NCBI RefSeq assembly: GCF_014698445.1
Contig: NZ_JACJSZ010000005.1
Coordinates: 1-64,000 of the forward strand
Direction of reading: 5' to 3'
Length of the DNA stretch: 64,000 nt
Origin: Microcystis elabens FACHB-917
Lineage (GTDB): Bacteria > Cyanobacteriota > Cyanobacteriia > PCC-6307 > Cyanobiaceae
This document shows positions 9,144-20,322 of the stretch, piece by piece. Made by a program: the position numbers and the translations under genes. The notes under the pieces are model-generated. The model searched no databases. It had not been told where the DNA came from and saw nothing but the letters and a program-made list of their open reading frames with translations. Within the stretch, counting starts at the first letter, position 1. Each line of letters begins with the position of its first letter.

Positions 9144-11198
9144 ATGCCCCAGCAGATCGTCATCGCTGAGCAGTTGCGGATCGCCGCAGTGCTCAACGAC
9201 GAACGCGTCGATGAACTGATCGTCGCCCAGGGTCGCTACCAGATCGGTGATGTCTACCTCGGAACCGTCGAGAACGTGTTGCCCGGGATCGATGCCGCCT
9301 TCGTCAACATCGGCGAAAGCGAGAAGAACGGCTTCATCCACATCACCGACCTGGGGCCCCTGCGCCTGAAGAAGGGTGGCGCCGGCATCACCGAGCTGCT
9401 CGAGCCCCGCCAGAAGGTGCTCGTGCAGGTGATGAAGGAGCCCACGGGCACCAAGGGTCCGCGTCTCACCGGCAACCTGTCCCTGCCGGGGCGTTTCCTG
9501 GTGCTCCAGCCCCACGGCCAGGGGGTCAGCATCTCCCGGCGCATCAACGGCGAGAACGAGCGCAACCGGCTGCGGGCCCTCGGGGTGCTGATCAAACCCC
9601 CCGGTGCCGGCCTGCTGATCCGCACCGAGGCCGAGGACGTCAGCGAGGAGATGCTGATCGACGACCTCGAGGCCCTGCTGCGCCAGTGGGAATCGATCCA
9701 GCAGGCAGCCGAGACGGCCTCCCCGCCGGTGCTTCTCAACCGTGACGAGGACTTCATCCATCGGGTGCTGCGCGACCTCTACAGCCCCGAGGTGCTGCGG
9801 GTGGTGGTCGACAGTGCCGATGCGGTGGCCCGGGTCAACGCCTTCCTCGGCGCCGATCAGGCCAACCTGCTGGTGGAGCACCACGGTGAACCCACCGAGA
9901 TCCTGGAGCACTACCGGGTCAACGCCGCCATCCGCGACGCGCTCAAGCCCCGGGTGGATCTCCCCTCCGGCGGCTACGTGATCATCGAGCCCACCGAGGC
10001 CCTCACGGTGATCGATGTCAACTCCGGCTCCTTCACCCGTTCGGCCAACGCCCGCGAGACGGTGCTGTGGACCAACTGCGAGGCGGCGGTGGAGATCGCC
10101 CGTCAGCTGAAGCTGCGCAACATCGGCGGCGTCGTGATCATCGACTTCATCGACATGGAGTCCCGGCGCGACCAGCTGCAGCTGCTGGAGCACTTCACCC
10201 AGGCCTGCCGCGACGACACGGCCCGCCCCCAGATCGCCCAGCTCACCGAACTCGGCCTGGTGGAGCTGACCCGCAAGCGCCAGGGCCAGAACATCTACGA
10301 ACTGTTCGGCCGGGCCTGCCCGAGCTGCGGCGGCCTCGGCCACGTGGCCGTGCTTCCCGGCAAGGACACCCTCCAGCCCCTGGCCACGGTCTCAGGGCTG
10401 GTGCGCTCGGCGGCCTCGGCCCGGGCCGAGGTGGCCGGCCCCTCCACCGGCGCCGGTGAGTCCGGCAGTGGCGGCCGGCGTCGCCGGGGTGGCCGCGGCG
10501 GCCGCGGCTCCGAAGGGGCCGAGACCCCTGCCCTGGGTGGTTACGGCGACGGTGGCGGCAACGGCAGCACCGTTTCCCCGCCGGCCCTCGAGGCTGCCGC
10601 CACCGACGCCCCTCAGCGCCGGCAGGAACCCGAGGTGCTGGCCGTGCCGATGGATCCCGAGCAGGAGTTGGTCTACGGGTGGATGGGGCTGAGTCCGGCC
10701 TTGCTGCTGGATCCGGTCCCCACCGGCGACAGCCTGGTGGTGAGGGTGGTCCGCCCGGATGCCGACCCCGAGGCCGTCCTCGAGGAAGCCCGTCAGCAGC
10801 TGGCCGCCAGCGGCTCCCGTCGCCGTCGCCGCGGCCGCAGCGGCGAGGGCCGCAACGGCATGGCCGACGCCACGGCGATGGCCGACGCGTCCGACAGCGC
10901 CGACGTCCCCATGGCCGGCCGGACCTTCGATTCCCCGGTGCCGGAGGCGATTCCCATCCTGGAAATCACCCCGGCTCCGTTCGAACCCGATCTCACCCCG
11001 GCCGCTTCCGATCGGGCGTCCGTGGCCGTGTCCAGCCGCCGCTCCGCCGCCCGCTCCACGACGGTGGCGGCCCCGGTCGCCGTGGCGACGGCGGCTCCCC
11101 CTGTGGCAGCCACAGCCGCGGTGCCCGTGGCCGATGACGAGGCCCACGATCCGGGTGAACCGCGTCGCCGCCGGCGCCGCTCCTCCGCCGCTGGCTGA
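9144..11198 (+). CDS. rne: Ribonuclease E/G
   Basis: A 684-residue endoribonuclease that starts mRNA decay and processes rRNA and tRNA precursors. The S1-like RNA-binding region (about 35-125: [20 protein letters not shown]), the DNase I-like catalytic region with metal-binding aspartates in [10 protein letters not shown] and VVIIDFIDM, and the zinc-link CPSCGG (Cys392, Cys395) are all visible. After residue 410 the protein becomes a low-complexity tail with Arg/Gly runs ([13 protein letters not shown]) and ends in [11 protein letters not shown]. Cyanobacterial RNase E has a shorter tail than the E. coli enzyme; basic patches here may bind RNA or other degradosome proteins. ATG 9144 gives [20 protein letters not shown]. 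It overlaps rnhB, the usual rne-rnhB arrangement. Confidence 0.96.
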   Translation: MPQQIVIAEQLRIAAVLNDERVDELIVAQGRYQIGDVYLGTVENVLPGIDAAFVNIGESEKNGFIHITDLGPLRLKKGGAGITELLEPRQKVLVQVMKEPTGTKGPRLTGNLSLPGRFLVLQPHGQGVSISRRINGENERNRLRALGVLIKPPGAGLLIRTEAEDVSEEMLIDDLEALLRQWESIQQAAETASPPVLLNRDEDFIHRVLRDLYSPEVLRVVVDSADAVARVNAFLGADQANLLVEHHGEPTEILEHYRVNAAIRDALKPRVDLPSGGYVIIEPTEALTVIDVNSGSFTRSANARETVLWTNCEAAVEIARQLKLRNIGGVVIIDFIDMESRRDQLQLLEHFTQACRDDTARPQIAQLTELGLVELTRKRQGQNIYELFGRACPSCGGLGHVAVLPGKDTLQPLATVSGLVRSAASARAEVAGPSTGAGESGSGGRRRRGGRGGRGSEGAETPALGGYGDGGGNGSTVSPPALEAAATDAPQRRQEPEVLAVPMDPEQELVYGWMGLSPALLLDPVPTGDSLVVRVVRPDADPEAVLEEARQQLAASGSRRRRRGRSGEGRNGMADATAMADASDSADVPMAGRTFDSPVPEAIPILEITPAPFEPDLTPAASDRASVAVSSRRSAARSTTVAAPVAVATAAPPVAATAAVPVADDEAHDPGEPRRRRRRSSAAG

Positions 11199-11871
11199 GC
11201 GCCCCGGCTCCGCCGACCTCGGACTCCCCGACGCCGCGGTCTGGGGGGGACTGGATCCCGCCGATTGCGCCGGGGTGGACGAGGTCGGCCGGGGCAGCCT
11301 GTTCGGCCCGGTGTTCGCGGCGGCGGTGGTGCTGCCGGGCACGGCCCTGGAGACCCTGGCCGCGGCGGGTCTGAATGACAGCAAGCGGCTCACCGCCCGG
11401 CGCCGCGAGGCCCTGGTTCCCCTGCTGCGCCAGCATGCCCTGGCCTGGGCCCTGGGGCAGGCCAGCGCCGAGGAGATCGATTGCTGGGGGATGCGCCAGG
11501 CTACCGAGTGGGCCATGCTGCGGGCTCTGCAGCGGCTGGCCCGCTCCCCCCGGCTGCTGCTGGTGGATGGGGTGCTGCCCCTGCGGGGCTGGTCCGGCCG
11601 CCAGACCACCCTCGTGGGCGGCGACGGCCGCTGCGCCGCGATCGCCGCCGCCAGCGTGCTTGCCAAGCAGGAGCGGGACGCCCTGCTGCGGCGCCTGGCG
11701 CTGCGCCACCCCGGTTACGGCCTGGAGCGCCACGCCGGCTATGGCACCCGGGCGCACCGGGAGGCGATCCAGCGGCTCGGGCCCACGGCCCTGCACCGCC
11801 GCAGCTTCCTCAGGTCGATCGGCACCAGCGCTGGAAATCCCCCAGCAGCTGCTGACTCACCCGGGTCCTGA
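11134..11871 (+). CDS. rnhB: Ribonuclease HII
   Basis: RNase HII removes ribonucleotides embedded in DNA. The catalytic motif [12 protein letters not shown] follows a short N-terminal extension, then LNDSKRLT and [19 protein letters not shown] carry the remaining acidic and lysine residues. The 245-residue reading uses ATG 11134; GTG 11155 (VNRVAAG) is equally possible. Either overlaps the rne 3' end by 44-65 bases in another frame, so translation is likely coupled. The C-terminus ends in [11 protein letters not shown] and overlaps the convergent DUF1997 gene by 62 bases, so one of these tails may be a recent extension. Confidence 0.93.
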   Translation: MTRPTIRVNRVAAGAAPPPLAERPGSADLGLPDAAVWGGLDPADCAGVDEVGRGSLFGPVFAAAVVLPGTALETLAAAGLNDSKRLTARRREALVPLLRQHALAWALGQASAEEIDCWGMRQATEWAMLRALQRLARSPRLLLVDGVLPLRGWSGRQTTLVGGDGRCAAIAAASVLAKQERDALLRRLALRHPGYGLERHAGYGTRAHREAIQRLGPTALHRRSFLRSIGTSAGNPPAAADSPGS

Positions 11872-12322
11872 TGCCCAGCAGGATGCCGCCGAGCACCGAG
11901 CGGCCCGTGGCCTCCAGCACCTTGGGGGGGATCAGCTTCAGCAGGGTGGGACGGCTCACCGTCACCGAAAGGCTGGCTTCGCCGGTGAGCCCGCCATCGG
12001 CGGCGGCGAGCCAGGAGCAGAGCCCGAGGCGGAAGTCCTCCACCAGTCCGAGCCCATCGAGCTGGCAGTCGAGGGCCTCAAGTTCCAGCCGCCCATGGCG
12101 ACGCACCACCAGCAGCTCCACCACCGGCTGGATCTTCAGCTGGAATACCCGCACCTGGCTCACGGTGTAGCGGTAGCGGCCGGGTCCGAGGGGTTCGAGC
12201 TGGGTGGGATCGAGCAGGGCCTGCACCACCCGCCGTTCGTCATCCAGATAGGCGGGCAGGCGATCCGCCTCGCTGGTCACCGGGAGGTCGAGTTGCTGAC
12301 TGGCGCTGAAGGCCAGGGACAT
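11810..12322 (-). CDS. DUF1997 family protein
   Basis: A 170-residue soluble protein of the DUF1997 family, found in cyanobacteria and plastid-bearing plants. Visible features include the N-terminal [15 protein letters not shown], a central beta-rich part ([20 protein letters not shown]) and an alpha-helical end ([20 protein letters not shown]). No catalytic motif is apparent; the fold resembles START/polyketide-cyclase-like lipid-binding families, but I infer this only from the pattern. It converges on rnhB with a 62-base overlap and lies 57 bases from divergent pheA. Function unknown. Confidence 0.82.
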   Translation of the reverse strand: MSLAFSASQQLDLPVTSEADRLPAYLDDERRVVQALLDPTQLEPLGPGRYRYTVSQVRVFQLKIQPVVELLVVRRHGRLELEALDCQLDGLGLVEDFRLGLCSWLAAADGGLTGEASLSVTVSRPTLLKLIPPKVLEATGRSVLGGILLGIRTRVSQQLLGDFQRWCRST

Positions 12323-12379
12323 GGCCTGCGGGCCGGCAGGGCATGATCCTACCGATCACCCCAGACCGCCCCCTTCGCC

Positions 12380-13225
12380 ATGCGCCTTGCCTTTCTCGGT
12401 CCCGTCGGCACCTACGGTGAGCAGGCGGCGCAGCGACTGGCGGCCCTCGAGGATCTCGAGGCTGTGGCGTTCGTGCCCCAGCAGGGCATCCGCGCCGTGA
12501 TCCGGGCCCTGGCCGATGGCGACTGCGATCTTGCGGTGGTGCCGGTGGAGAACTCCGTGGAAGGGGGCGTCACCAGCTGCCTCGATGCCCTCTGGGAGCA
12601 CCCGGACCTGGCGGTGGCCCGGGCCCTGGTACTGCCCATCCGCCACGCCCTGGTGGGCAGCGGCCCCATGGACGGCATCAGCGAGGTGCTCTCCCATCCC
12701 CAGGCCCTGGCCCAGTGCAGCCTGTGGCTGGGGGAGCATCTGCCCCAGGCCCTGCAGCTGCCCACCAGTTCCACCGCCGAGGCGGCACGCCTGGTGCGGG
12801 GCAGCCGTTTCCGGGGCGCCATCGCCTCGCTGGAGGCGGCCGCCGAGCACGGCCTGGAGGTGCTGGCCCACCCGATCAACGATGTGCCGGGCAACTGCAC
12901 CCGCTTCCTGCTGCTGCGTCGCGGCGAGCGCTCCCACCGGGGTCCCCATGCGAGCCTGGCCTTCTCGCTGCATTCCAACCGGCCCGGAGCCCTTCTGGAG
13001 TCGCTGGGCTGTTTCGCCCGCCAGGGGCTGAACATGAGCCGGATCGAATCGCGCCCCTCCAAGCGGGAGATGGGCGAGTACATCTTCTTCGTCGATCTCG
13101 AGCTTCCCGAGGGTGCTGCGCCCCTGGACGGGGCGATCGCCGACCTCACACCCCTCTGCGAGCACCTGGCCCTCTTCGGGGCCTTTCCCCTCACCGATCT
13201 CGCCGCCGAGGAGAAGGCCGACTGA
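12380..13225 (+). CDS. pheA: Prephenate dehydratase
   Basis: A 281-residue stand-alone prephenate dehydratase, making phenylpyruvate for phenylalanine synthesis. The N-terminal catalytic domain starts MRLAFLGPVGTYGEQAA and includes VPVENSVEGGV and the NCTRFLLL active-site segment (the TRF motif). The C-terminal ACT domain (about 190-270) has LHSNRPGALLESLGCFA and ESRPSKREMGEYIFFVD, the residues that bind phenylalanine for feedback inhibition. No chorismate mutase domain is fused. It faces the methyltransferase gene, whose stop lies one base from its own. Confidence 0.96.
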   Translation: MRLAFLGPVGTYGEQAAQRLAALEDLEAVAFVPQQGIRAVIRALADGDCDLAVVPVENSVEGGVTSCLDALWEHPDLAVARALVLPIRHALVGSGPMDGISEVLSHPQALAQCSLWLGEHLPQALQLPTSSTAEAARLVRGSRFRGAIASLEAAAEHGLEVLAHPINDVPGNCTRFLLLRRGERSHRGPHASLAFSLHSNRPGALLESLGCFARQGLNMSRIESRPSKREMGEYIFFVDLELPEGAAPLDGAIADLTPLCEHLALFGAFPLTDLAAEEKAD

Positions 13226-13226
13226 G

Positions 13227-14219
13227 TCAGACGGGCCTGGGCCCGGGCACCGGGCCACGGAAGACCCCGAACTGCATCAGACCGTTGCGGAAGGCCCAGT
13301 CCATCAGCAGCAGCGTCGGCGTCTCCCGCAGCCCCTGGAGGACCGCCCGGGGACCCAGCCCCAGCACCGCTCCTGGGCGCCGCACACCCTCGAGGATGGA
13401 ATCCACCCAGGAGGGCAGGGTGGCGACCGTCCAGTCGGCGGTGCTGATCGGCTGGCCCCGGTTCCAGGGGCTGGTCTCCAGATTCCGCTTCAGGGAGGGG
13501 ATGCTGGCGAACTCCGGGTGGGCCCACTGGTCGAGCAGCTGGCGCATCACCCAGCGCTCGAGCCGGTTCATGGGGGCGACGCTCGGGTCGCGCCGGTTCC
13601 AGTCGGCCACCGCCAGGCAGCCCCCCGGTTTGAGAACCCGCAGCATCTCATCGGCGTAGCGCTGCTTGTCGGGCATGTGGGGGCCCGCCTCCACACTCCA
13701 GACCGCATCGAAGCCGGTGAGCGGGCCCCCGTCCGGCAGATCCAGGGCCAGGGCATCCATGACGGCGAAGCGGCAGTTCGGCAGATCGGCCGGTGTGAGG
13801 TCCCGGGCCCGGGCGATCTGGGCCGGACTGATGCTGATGCCCAGCACCTCGAAGCCGTAGTCGCGGGCCAGGATGCGGGCGCTGCCGCCGATGCCGCAGC
13901 CCACGTCCAGCACGCGGCTGCCGGGCGGCAGCCGATCGAGGCCGCTCCAGCGGACCAGTTCGTGAACGAAGGCGGCCTTGGCGGCGCGGAAATCGCGGGC
14001 GCCGGGGGGATCGCCGTAGTGGCCCAGGTGTACATGCTCGCCCCAGAGCCGTTCCAGCAGACGGTCCTCCGTCCAGCGGTCGTAGGCGGCGGCCACGCTG
14101 GCCGGCGAGAGATAGGCCCGGGAGCGGCGCTGCCACAGCAGGGCGGCCAGGATCGGCGCCGCGGCGCTCCCAATCAGGAGGAGGGGCAGCAGGGCGCTGC
14201 CCGGAAGCAGGCTGGTCAT
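13227..14219 (-). CDS. MPBQ/MSBQ-type quinone methyltransferase
   Basis: A 330-residue SAM-dependent methyltransferase with an N-terminal membrane anchor (about residues 5-29). The SAM-binding motif VLDVGCGIGGSA is at 103-114, followed by ISISPAQIARARDLT and LRVLKPGGCLAVADW. This anchored layout is that of the cyanobacterial enzyme (Synechocystis sll0418 type) that methylates 2-methyl-6-phytyl- and solanyl-benzoquinol in tocopherol and plastoquinone synthesis. A related tocopherol or sterol methyltransferase cannot be excluded from sequence alone. It starts three bases after the LON-domain gene's stop, so the two are probably co-transcribed. Confidence 0.82.
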   Translation of the reverse strand: MTSLLPGSALLPLLLIGSAAAPILAALLWQRRSRAYLSPASVAAAYDRWTEDRLLERLWGEHVHLGHYGDPPGARDFRAAKAAFVHELVRWSGLDRLPPGSRVLDVGCGIGGSARILARDYGFEVLGISISPAQIARARDLTPADLPNCRFAVMDALALDLPDGGPLTGFDAVWSVEAGPHMPDKQRYADEMLRVLKPGGCLAVADWNRRDPSVAPMNRLERWVMRQLLDQWAHPEFASIPSLKRNLETSPWNRGQPISTADWTVATLPSWVDSILEGVRRPGAVLGLGPRAVLQGLRETPTLLLMDWAFRNGLMQFGVFRGPVPGPRPV

Positions 14220-14222
14220 GGA

Positions 14223-14891
14223 TCAGGCCTCGCTGCTGCCGTCGCCGAGGCCGGAGAAGGTGTCCTTGAGGACGGTGCGGGCCGCCAGCTGGCGCCGGGT
14301 CTGGTCGAGGAGCTCGAATTCCTGGCGCAGCCGCTCGCCGGTGTCGGTGATCTCGAGGAGGGCCTGCTGGTGGTCGGCCACCGGCCCGCCGAGGTGGGCA
14401 CCGATCCAGAAGGAGAGCTCCCGCGGCAGATCGGGAAGATCGGCGGGCAGGGAGGAGGGCTTGCCGATCAGCTTGCCGGTGAGATCGACCACGTCACGCA
14501 GGGCCCGGGTGACGTCGCTGGTGAGGGTCTCGAGCTCCTCGTGGCTTTCGCTGACGGAGTCCTCGATCCAGCTGACCACACCGACGCGGAACGGGGTGTC
14601 GCGCACGATGTCGAGCACCCGGAAGCGCTGCTGCCCCAGGGTGACGATGTTGCTGCGGTCGTCGTCCTGGACCTGACAGTGAAGGATCTCGGCACAGCAG
14701 CCGACCTCGGCCATCTTCCTGCTCTGGGGATCCCAGCGGACCACACCGAAGCGCCTGTCCTCCGCCATGGCCGTGCGCAGCATCATGCGGTAGCGCGGCT
14801 CAAAGATGTGCAGCGGCAGCACCTCCTGGGGGAAGAGCACCACATCGGGGAGGGGGAACAGGGGCAACTCCCTGACGGCCAGGTCAGTCAC
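14223..14891 (-). CDS. LON substrate-binding domain protein
   Basis: A 222-residue protein made of the Lon protease N-terminal (substrate-binding) domain without the ATPase or protease parts. The signature ELPLFPLPDVVLFPQEVLPL and IFEPRYRMM are near the N-terminus; GQQRFRVLDI is mid-protein and a helical C-terminus follows. Such proteins are widespread in cyanobacteria and plastids, and their function is not established. It lies 140 bases downstream of rpsJ on the same strand and directly upstream of the methyltransferase. Confidence 0.9.
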   Translation of the reverse strand: MTDLAVRELPLFPLPDVVLFPQEVLPLHIFEPRYRMMLRTAMAEDRRFGVVRWDPQSRKMAEVGCCAEILHCQVQDDDRSNIVTLGQQRFRVLDIVRDTPFRVGVVSWIEDSVSESHEELETLTSDVTRALRDVVDLTGKLIGKPSSLPADLPDLPRELSFWIGAHLGGPVADHQQALLEITDTGERLRQEFELLDQTRRQLAARTVLKDTFSGLGDGSSEA

Positions 14892-15031
14892 GCGAGCAGG
14901 ATGCCGCTGGCGGCAGGGTGGAAGGGGCGAGAGGAGGTCGGCGACGAAAGGGTCAACCAGGGCAGTGCGGGAGGTATCGCGATCCTAGAGAGAGCGACCA
15001 GCCGCGCGATGCCCCCTGCGTCCCATCGGCC

Positions 15032-15352
15032 TCAGAGCTTGACTTCGATATCGACACCGCTCGGCAGGTCGAGCTTCATCAGGGCGTCGATGGTCTTGGA
15101 ACTGGGGCTGTAGATGTCGATGATGCGACGGTGGGTGCGCGTCTCGAAGTGCTCACGGGAATCCTTGTCGACGTGAGGCGAGCGCAGCACGCAATAGATC
15201 TTTCGCTTGGTGGGCAGGGGGATGGGACCGATGGCCGTGGCAGCGGTGTGATCGGCGGTTTCGATGATCTTTTCGCAGGACAGATCCAGCATGCGGCGAT
15301 CGAAGGCCTTCAGGCGGATGCGGATCTTCTGCTGTGGAATGGAGGCGGTCAT
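15032..15352 (-). CDS. rpsJ: 30S ribosomal protein uS10
   Basis: A 106-residue uS10, which binds 16S rRNA in the small-subunit head and is also the NusE antitermination factor. [20 protein letters not shown] and [20 protein letters not shown] are the family signatures. The ATG at 15352 (MTASIPQQ) gives the normal length; the open frame upstream of it is unrelated in sequence. It is the last gene of the str operon, 130 bases after tuf, with a hairpin in the gap. Confidence 0.97.
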   Translation of the reverse strand: MTASIPQQKIRIRLKAFDRRMLDLSCEKIIETADHTAATAIGPIPLPTKRKIYCVLRSPHVDKDSREHFETRTHRRIIDIYSPSSKTIDALMKLDLPSGVDIEVKL

Positions 15353-15436
15353 CGGACGGGAAAAGCGGGCGAAGGGCGGCGGGAGTTCCGCGGAGACGGG
15401 TTGTCGATGTACGGGAGGAACCGATGGTTCCAGAAA

Positions 15437-15462
15437 GGGAGCCCCACTGTGGTGAGGCTCCC
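15437..15462 (-). terminator. Hairpin between tuf and rpsJ
   Basis: GGGAGCC at 15437-15443 pairs with GGCTCCC at 15456-15462. Read on the minus strand it lies 21 bases past the tuf stop and is followed by TTTCT, a weak U-tract. It could be a partial terminator that lowers rpsJ expression relative to tuf, or an RNA processing site. Confidence 0.45.
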
Positions 15463-15482
15463 CCGAGAAGGCTAGATCAGCC

Positions 15483-16712
<1,230 letters not shown>

Positions 16713-16754
16713 GGAAGGAAAGAATCGGGGGGGTGGGTTGGATGGAAAGGAAGA

Positions 16755-18830
16755 TCAGGAATTGCCCTGATTCTTGGAGATGATGGCTTCCGCCACATTG
16801 CGAGGAACTTCCTCGTAATGGCTGAACTCCATCGAGAAGATACCCCGACCCTGGGTCATGGATCGGAGCTGGGTGGCGTAGCCGAACATTTCGGCCAGAG
16901 GCACCTTGGCCTGGACTTTGGACTGACCGTCATCGACGGACTGCCCTTCGACCTGACCGCGGCGGGAGGAAAGGTCGCCGATGACCGAACCGAGGAAATC
17001 CTCGGGGACCTCGACCTCGACCTTCATCATCGGCTCAAGCAGTACGGGGTTGCACTTCTTGACGCCGTCCTTGAAGGCCATGGAACCGGCGATCTTGAAC
17101 GCCATCTCCGAAGAGTCGACGTCGTGATAGGAGCCGTCCACCATGGTGACCTTGACATCGATCATTGGGAAACCGGCAATCACACCGGACTGGCAGGTTT
17201 CCTTCATACCGGCTTCCGCCGGACCGATGTACTCCTTGGGAACGATGCCACCAACAATCTTGTTGACGAACTCGAACCCTGAACCCGGCTCGCCGGGCTG
17301 CATTTCGATCACCACATGGCCATACTGTCCCTTGCCGCCTGTCTGGCGGGCGAACTTGCCTTCCCCCTTGGCACTGCCGCGGATGGTTTCCCGGTAGGAC
17401 ACCTGGGGGGCGCCAATGTTGGCCTCCACCTTGAACTCCCGCAACATGCGGTCGACCAGGATCTCCAGGTGCAGTTCGCCCATGCCGGCGATCACCGTCT
17501 GGTTGGTTTCCGGATCGGTGGAGACCCGGAAGGTTGGGTCCTCCTCGGAGAGGGATTGGAGGGCCTTGCCGAGCTTCTCCATGTCGCCCTTGGTCTTGGG
17601 TTCCACGGCCACGGAGATCACCGGTTCGGGGATGAACAGGGATTCCAGGATGATCGGATCGGAGTCGACGCACAGGGTGTCGCCCGTGGTGGTGTCCTTG
17701 AGGCCGAGCACGGCCCCCAGATCACCGGCCCTCAGTTCGTCCACCTCCTCGCGTTCGTCGGCCTTGAGCAGGATCAGGCGGGAGATGCGCTCCTTCTTGT
17801 CCTTGGTGGAGTTGAGCACGTAGCTGCCCTTCTGCAGGACCCCGCTGTACATGCGCACGAAGGTGAGCTTGCCGTAGGGGTCGGCCATCACCTTGAAGGC
17901 GAGGGCGCTGAAGGGGGCGTTGTCGTCGCAGGGGCGGGTGGCTTCGCTGCCGTCGGCCAGCAGGCCATGGATCGGAGGCACATCAACCGGGGCGGGCAGG
18001 TAGTCGACCACTGCATCGAGCACCAACTGGACGCCCTTGTTCTTGAAGGCGGAGCCGCAGAGGATCGGCACCATGCCGTGCTGGATGACCCCCAGCCGGA
18101 TGCCGCGCATCAGCTGGTCTTCGGTGAGTTCACCGTTCTCGAGGAAGGATTCGATCAGCTCCTCATCGGTTTCGGCCACCGATTCCATCAGCTTCAGGCG
18201 CCACTCATCCGCCTGCTCCTTCATGTCGGCGGGAATCTCCTCTTCGAGGATGTCGGTGCCGAGATCGTTGGTGTAGATGATCGCCTTGTTGCGCACCAGG
18301 TCGACGATGCCCTTGAGGTCGCCCTCGGCACCGATCGGCAGCTGGATCGGCACGGCGTTAGCCTTGAGACGATCCTTGATCTGTTCGTAGACCTTCAGGA
18401 AGTTGGCACCGGTGCGGTCCATCTTGTTGACGAACACGATCCGGGGCACGTTATAACGGTCGGCCTGGCGCCAGACGGTTTCCGACTGGGGCTGGACGCC
18501 GCCCACGGCACAAAACACGGCGACCACACCATCGAGCACGCGCATCGAGCGCTCCACCTCGATCGTGAAATCGACGTGACCGGGGGTGTCGATGATGTTG
18601 ATCCGGTTGTCCTTCCAGCTGGTGGAGATGGCGGCTGCGGTGATGGTGATGCCACGCTCGCGCTCCTGCTCCATCCAGTCGGTGACGGCGGCGCCGTCGT
18701 GGACCTCGCCCATCTTGTGGACCACGCCGGAATAAAAGAGAATCCGTTCGGTCGTGGTGGTCTTGCCCGCGTCGATGTGAGCGGCGATTCCGATATTTCT
18801 GACGCGTTCCAGGGGGTAGGCGCGGGCCAC
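16755..18830 (-). CDS. fusA: Elongation factor G
   Basis: A 691-residue EF-G, the translocase GTPase. It begins [21 protein letters not shown]1 is [16 protein letters not shown]3 DTPGHVDF and G4 NKMDRTGA. Domains II-V follow in normal order, ending [20 protein letters not shown]. Length is typical. It is separated from rpsG by 113 bases, the longest gap inside the operon, which contains the perfect stem CCGGATC/GATCCGG (18909-18915 with 18924-18930); a processing site or secondary promoter there is possible. Confidence 0.98.
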   Translation of the reverse strand: MARAYPLERVRNIGIAAHIDAGKTTTTERILFYSGVVHKMGEVHDGAAVTDWMEQERERGITITAAAISTSWKDNRINIIDTPGHVDFTIEVERSMRVLDGVVAVFCAVGGVQPQSETVWRQADRYNVPRIVFVNKMDRTGANFLKVYEQIKDRLKANAVPIQLPIGAEGDLKGIVDLVRNKAIIYTNDLGTDILEEEIPADMKEQADEWRLKLMESVAETDEELIESFLENGELTEDQLMRGIRLGVIQHGMVPILCGSAFKNKGVQLVLDAVVDYLPAPVDVPPIHGLLADGSEATRPCDDNAPFSALAFKVMADPYGKLTFVRMYSGVLQKGSYVLNSTKDKKERISRLILLKADEREEVDELRAGDLGAVLGLKDTTTGDTLCVDSDPIILESLFIPEPVISVAVEPKTKGDMEKLGKALQSLSEEDPTFRVSTDPETNQTVIAGMGELHLEILVDRMLREFKVEANIGAPQVSYRETIRGSAKGEGKFARQTGGKGQYGHVVIEMQPGEPGSGFEFVNKIVGGIVPKEYIGPAEAGMKETCQSGVIAGFPMIDVKVTMVDGSYHDVDSSEMAFKIAGSMAFKDGVKKCNPVLLEPMMKVEVEVPEDFLGSVIGDLSSRRGQVEGQSVDDGQSKVQAKVPLAEMFGYATQLRSMTQGRGIFSMEFSHYEEVPRNVAEAIISKNQGNS

Positions 18831-18943
18831 GGGAAAGTTCTCCGGGGGTGGGTCGACAAAAAAGCGGGCGTAACTCTACAGACCGGTGATCGCTCAGGTC
18901 TGGGGGAACCGGATCAGCCCAGGGATCCGGCCCCGGGGGCCGC

Positions 18944-19414
18944 TCAGTAGCGGTAGTGAGCGAAAGCCTTGTTGGCCTCGGCCATCTTGTGGGTCTCCTC
19001 CCGCTTGCGGACGGCACTGCCGGCCTCGTTGGCCGCGTCCATCAGCTCGCCGGCCAGTTTCTGGGCCATGCTGCGGCCGTTGCGGGCCCGAGAGAAGTTG
19101 ACCAGCCAGCGGAGCGCCATGGCGGTGCCGCGCTCCTGACGCACCTCCATCGGCACCTGGTAGGTGGCGCCACCGACCCGCCGGGCCCGCACTTCCACCA
19201 GGGGGGTGGCATTGCGGACCGCCGTCTCGAACAGGTCGAGGGGATCGGCGCCGGTGCGCTCGTTGATCAGGGTGAAGGCATCGGACAGGATGCGCTGGGC
19301 CGTGGATTTCTTGCCGTGCTTCATCAGCCGGGCCACGATCATCGAGGCCAGGCGGCTGTTGAACTGGGGATCCGGGAGAACCGGGCGCTTCTCGGCGGCG
19401 TTGCGGCGGGACAT
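18944..19414 (-). CDS. rpsG: 30S ribosomal protein uS7
   Basis: A 156-residue uS7 that nucleates assembly of the 30S head. It starts [20 protein letters not shown] at 19414 and contains the conserved [12 protein letters not shown] and [12 protein letters not shown] segments, ending FAHYRY as in other bacteria. Open frame continues upstream of the ATG but is out-of-frame rpsL sequence. It lies 65 bases downstream of rpsL in the str operon. Confidence 0.97.
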   Translation of the reverse strand: MSRRNAAEKRPVLPDPQFNSRLASMIVARLMKHGKKSTAQRILSDAFTLINERTGADPLDLFETAVRNATPLVEVRARRVGGATYQVPMEVRQERGTAMALRWLVNFSRARNGRSMAQKLAGELMDAANEAGSAVRKREETHKMAEANKAFAHYRY

Positions 19415-19479
19415 GGAACGGAGGGAGAAAAGGCGGGAGAGGAGGGGGTCGGCCGCGGAGTGACCGGGGGCGCGGAGGC

Positions 19480-19854
19480 TCAGGCCTTCGGTGTCTTGGC
19501 GCCGTACTTGGAGCGGGACTGTCGCCGGTCCTTGACCCCGGAGGTGTCGAGGGTGCCGCGGATGATGTGGTAGCGGACACCGGGCAGATCCTTGACGCGG
19601 CCGCCGCGGATCAGGACCACCGAGTGCTCCTGAAGATTGTGGCCGATGCCGGGGATGTAGGCCGTCACCTCGAAGCCGGAGGTGAGGCGGACGCGGGCCA
19701 CCTTCCTCAGCGCCGAGTTGGGCTTCTTCGGGGTGGAGGTGTACACCCGGGTGCAGACGCCACGCCGCTCTGGGCAGGCGCGCAGGGCGGGCGACTTCGT
19801 CTTGCGGGTGAGACGCTGCCGCTCGGTGCGGATCAGCTGCTGAATAGTGGGCAT
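19480..19854 (-). CDS. rpsL: 30S ribosomal protein uS12
   Basis: A 124-residue uS12, the decoding-centre protein where streptomycin resistance mutations occur. The start [20 protein letters not shown] at 19854 gives the exact family length; an in-frame upstream extension to 19929 ([14 protein letters not shown]) does not resemble the family. The conserved [11 protein letters not shown] segment is present with the usual lysines, so no resistance change is seen at that point. It is the first gene of the str operon; its promoter must lie in the 96-base gap before the IscA-like gene, or transcription continues from it. Confidence 0.97.
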   Translation of the reverse strand: MPTIQQLIRTERQRLTRKTKSPALRACPERRGVCTRVYTSTPKKPNSALRKVARVRLTSGFEVTAYIPGIGHNLQEHSVVLIRGGRVKDLPGVRYHIIRGTLDTSGVKDRRQSRSKYGAKTPKA

Positions 19855-19950
19855 CGAGGGCCGGGTGCTGCTCGTTGGGGACTGCTGGGTGGACAGGTCG
19901 GACATCCGACCATATCGACAATCCGACACCTTACTTCGTCGTCGTCCCGC

Positions 19951-20286
19951 TCAGTTCTCGCGGCTGAAGGCGGCCCCGCAGGCGCAGCTGCGCACGCCCG
20001 GCCCGGAGCGCACCAGGAATCCACCGCCGCTGAGATCGCCCCGGTAGTCGAGCTGGAGACCCTGCAGCAGCGGGAGCTGTTCGCAGGGGGAATAGAGGGT
20101 GATGCCGTCGGCCCGGGCCACCGGAGTGCCGGAGAGGTGGCCGGGGCGCAGGCGGATGGCCCAGGCCTCGCAGGCGCCCTCCAGCAGCTCCAGGTGCATC
20201 AGCCCGGGTGTGCCCGCAACGGCGGCCTGCCGGCAGAGCTCGGCGGCGGCGGCGACGGTGAGACGCAGGCTGTGGCCCCTGGGCAC
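19951..20286 (-). CDS. IscA/HesB-like iron-sulfur protein
   Basis: A 111-residue protein with the spacing of A-type iron-sulfur carriers: Cys39 in LLEGACEAW and the C-terminal CACG pair Cys101/Cys103. These match the three-cysteine pattern of IscA/SufA/HesB, though the first motif (GACE rather than GCSG) is divergent. It starts with GTG at 20286 (MPRGHSLRLTVAAAAELCRQ). It lies 36 bases downstream of the NAGPA-domain gene. Function as a cluster carrier is inferred; a related degenerate paralogue is also possible. Confidence 0.75.
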   Translation of the reverse strand: MPRGHSLRLTVAAAAELCRQAAVAGTPGLMHLELLEGACEAWAIRLRPGHLSGTPVARADGITLYSPCEQLPLLQGLQLDYRGDLSGGGFLVRSGPGVRSCACGAAFSREN

Positions 20287-20322
20287 GGCGACGCGGCGAG
20301 TAAGTTCAGTCTGCCAGCCACG

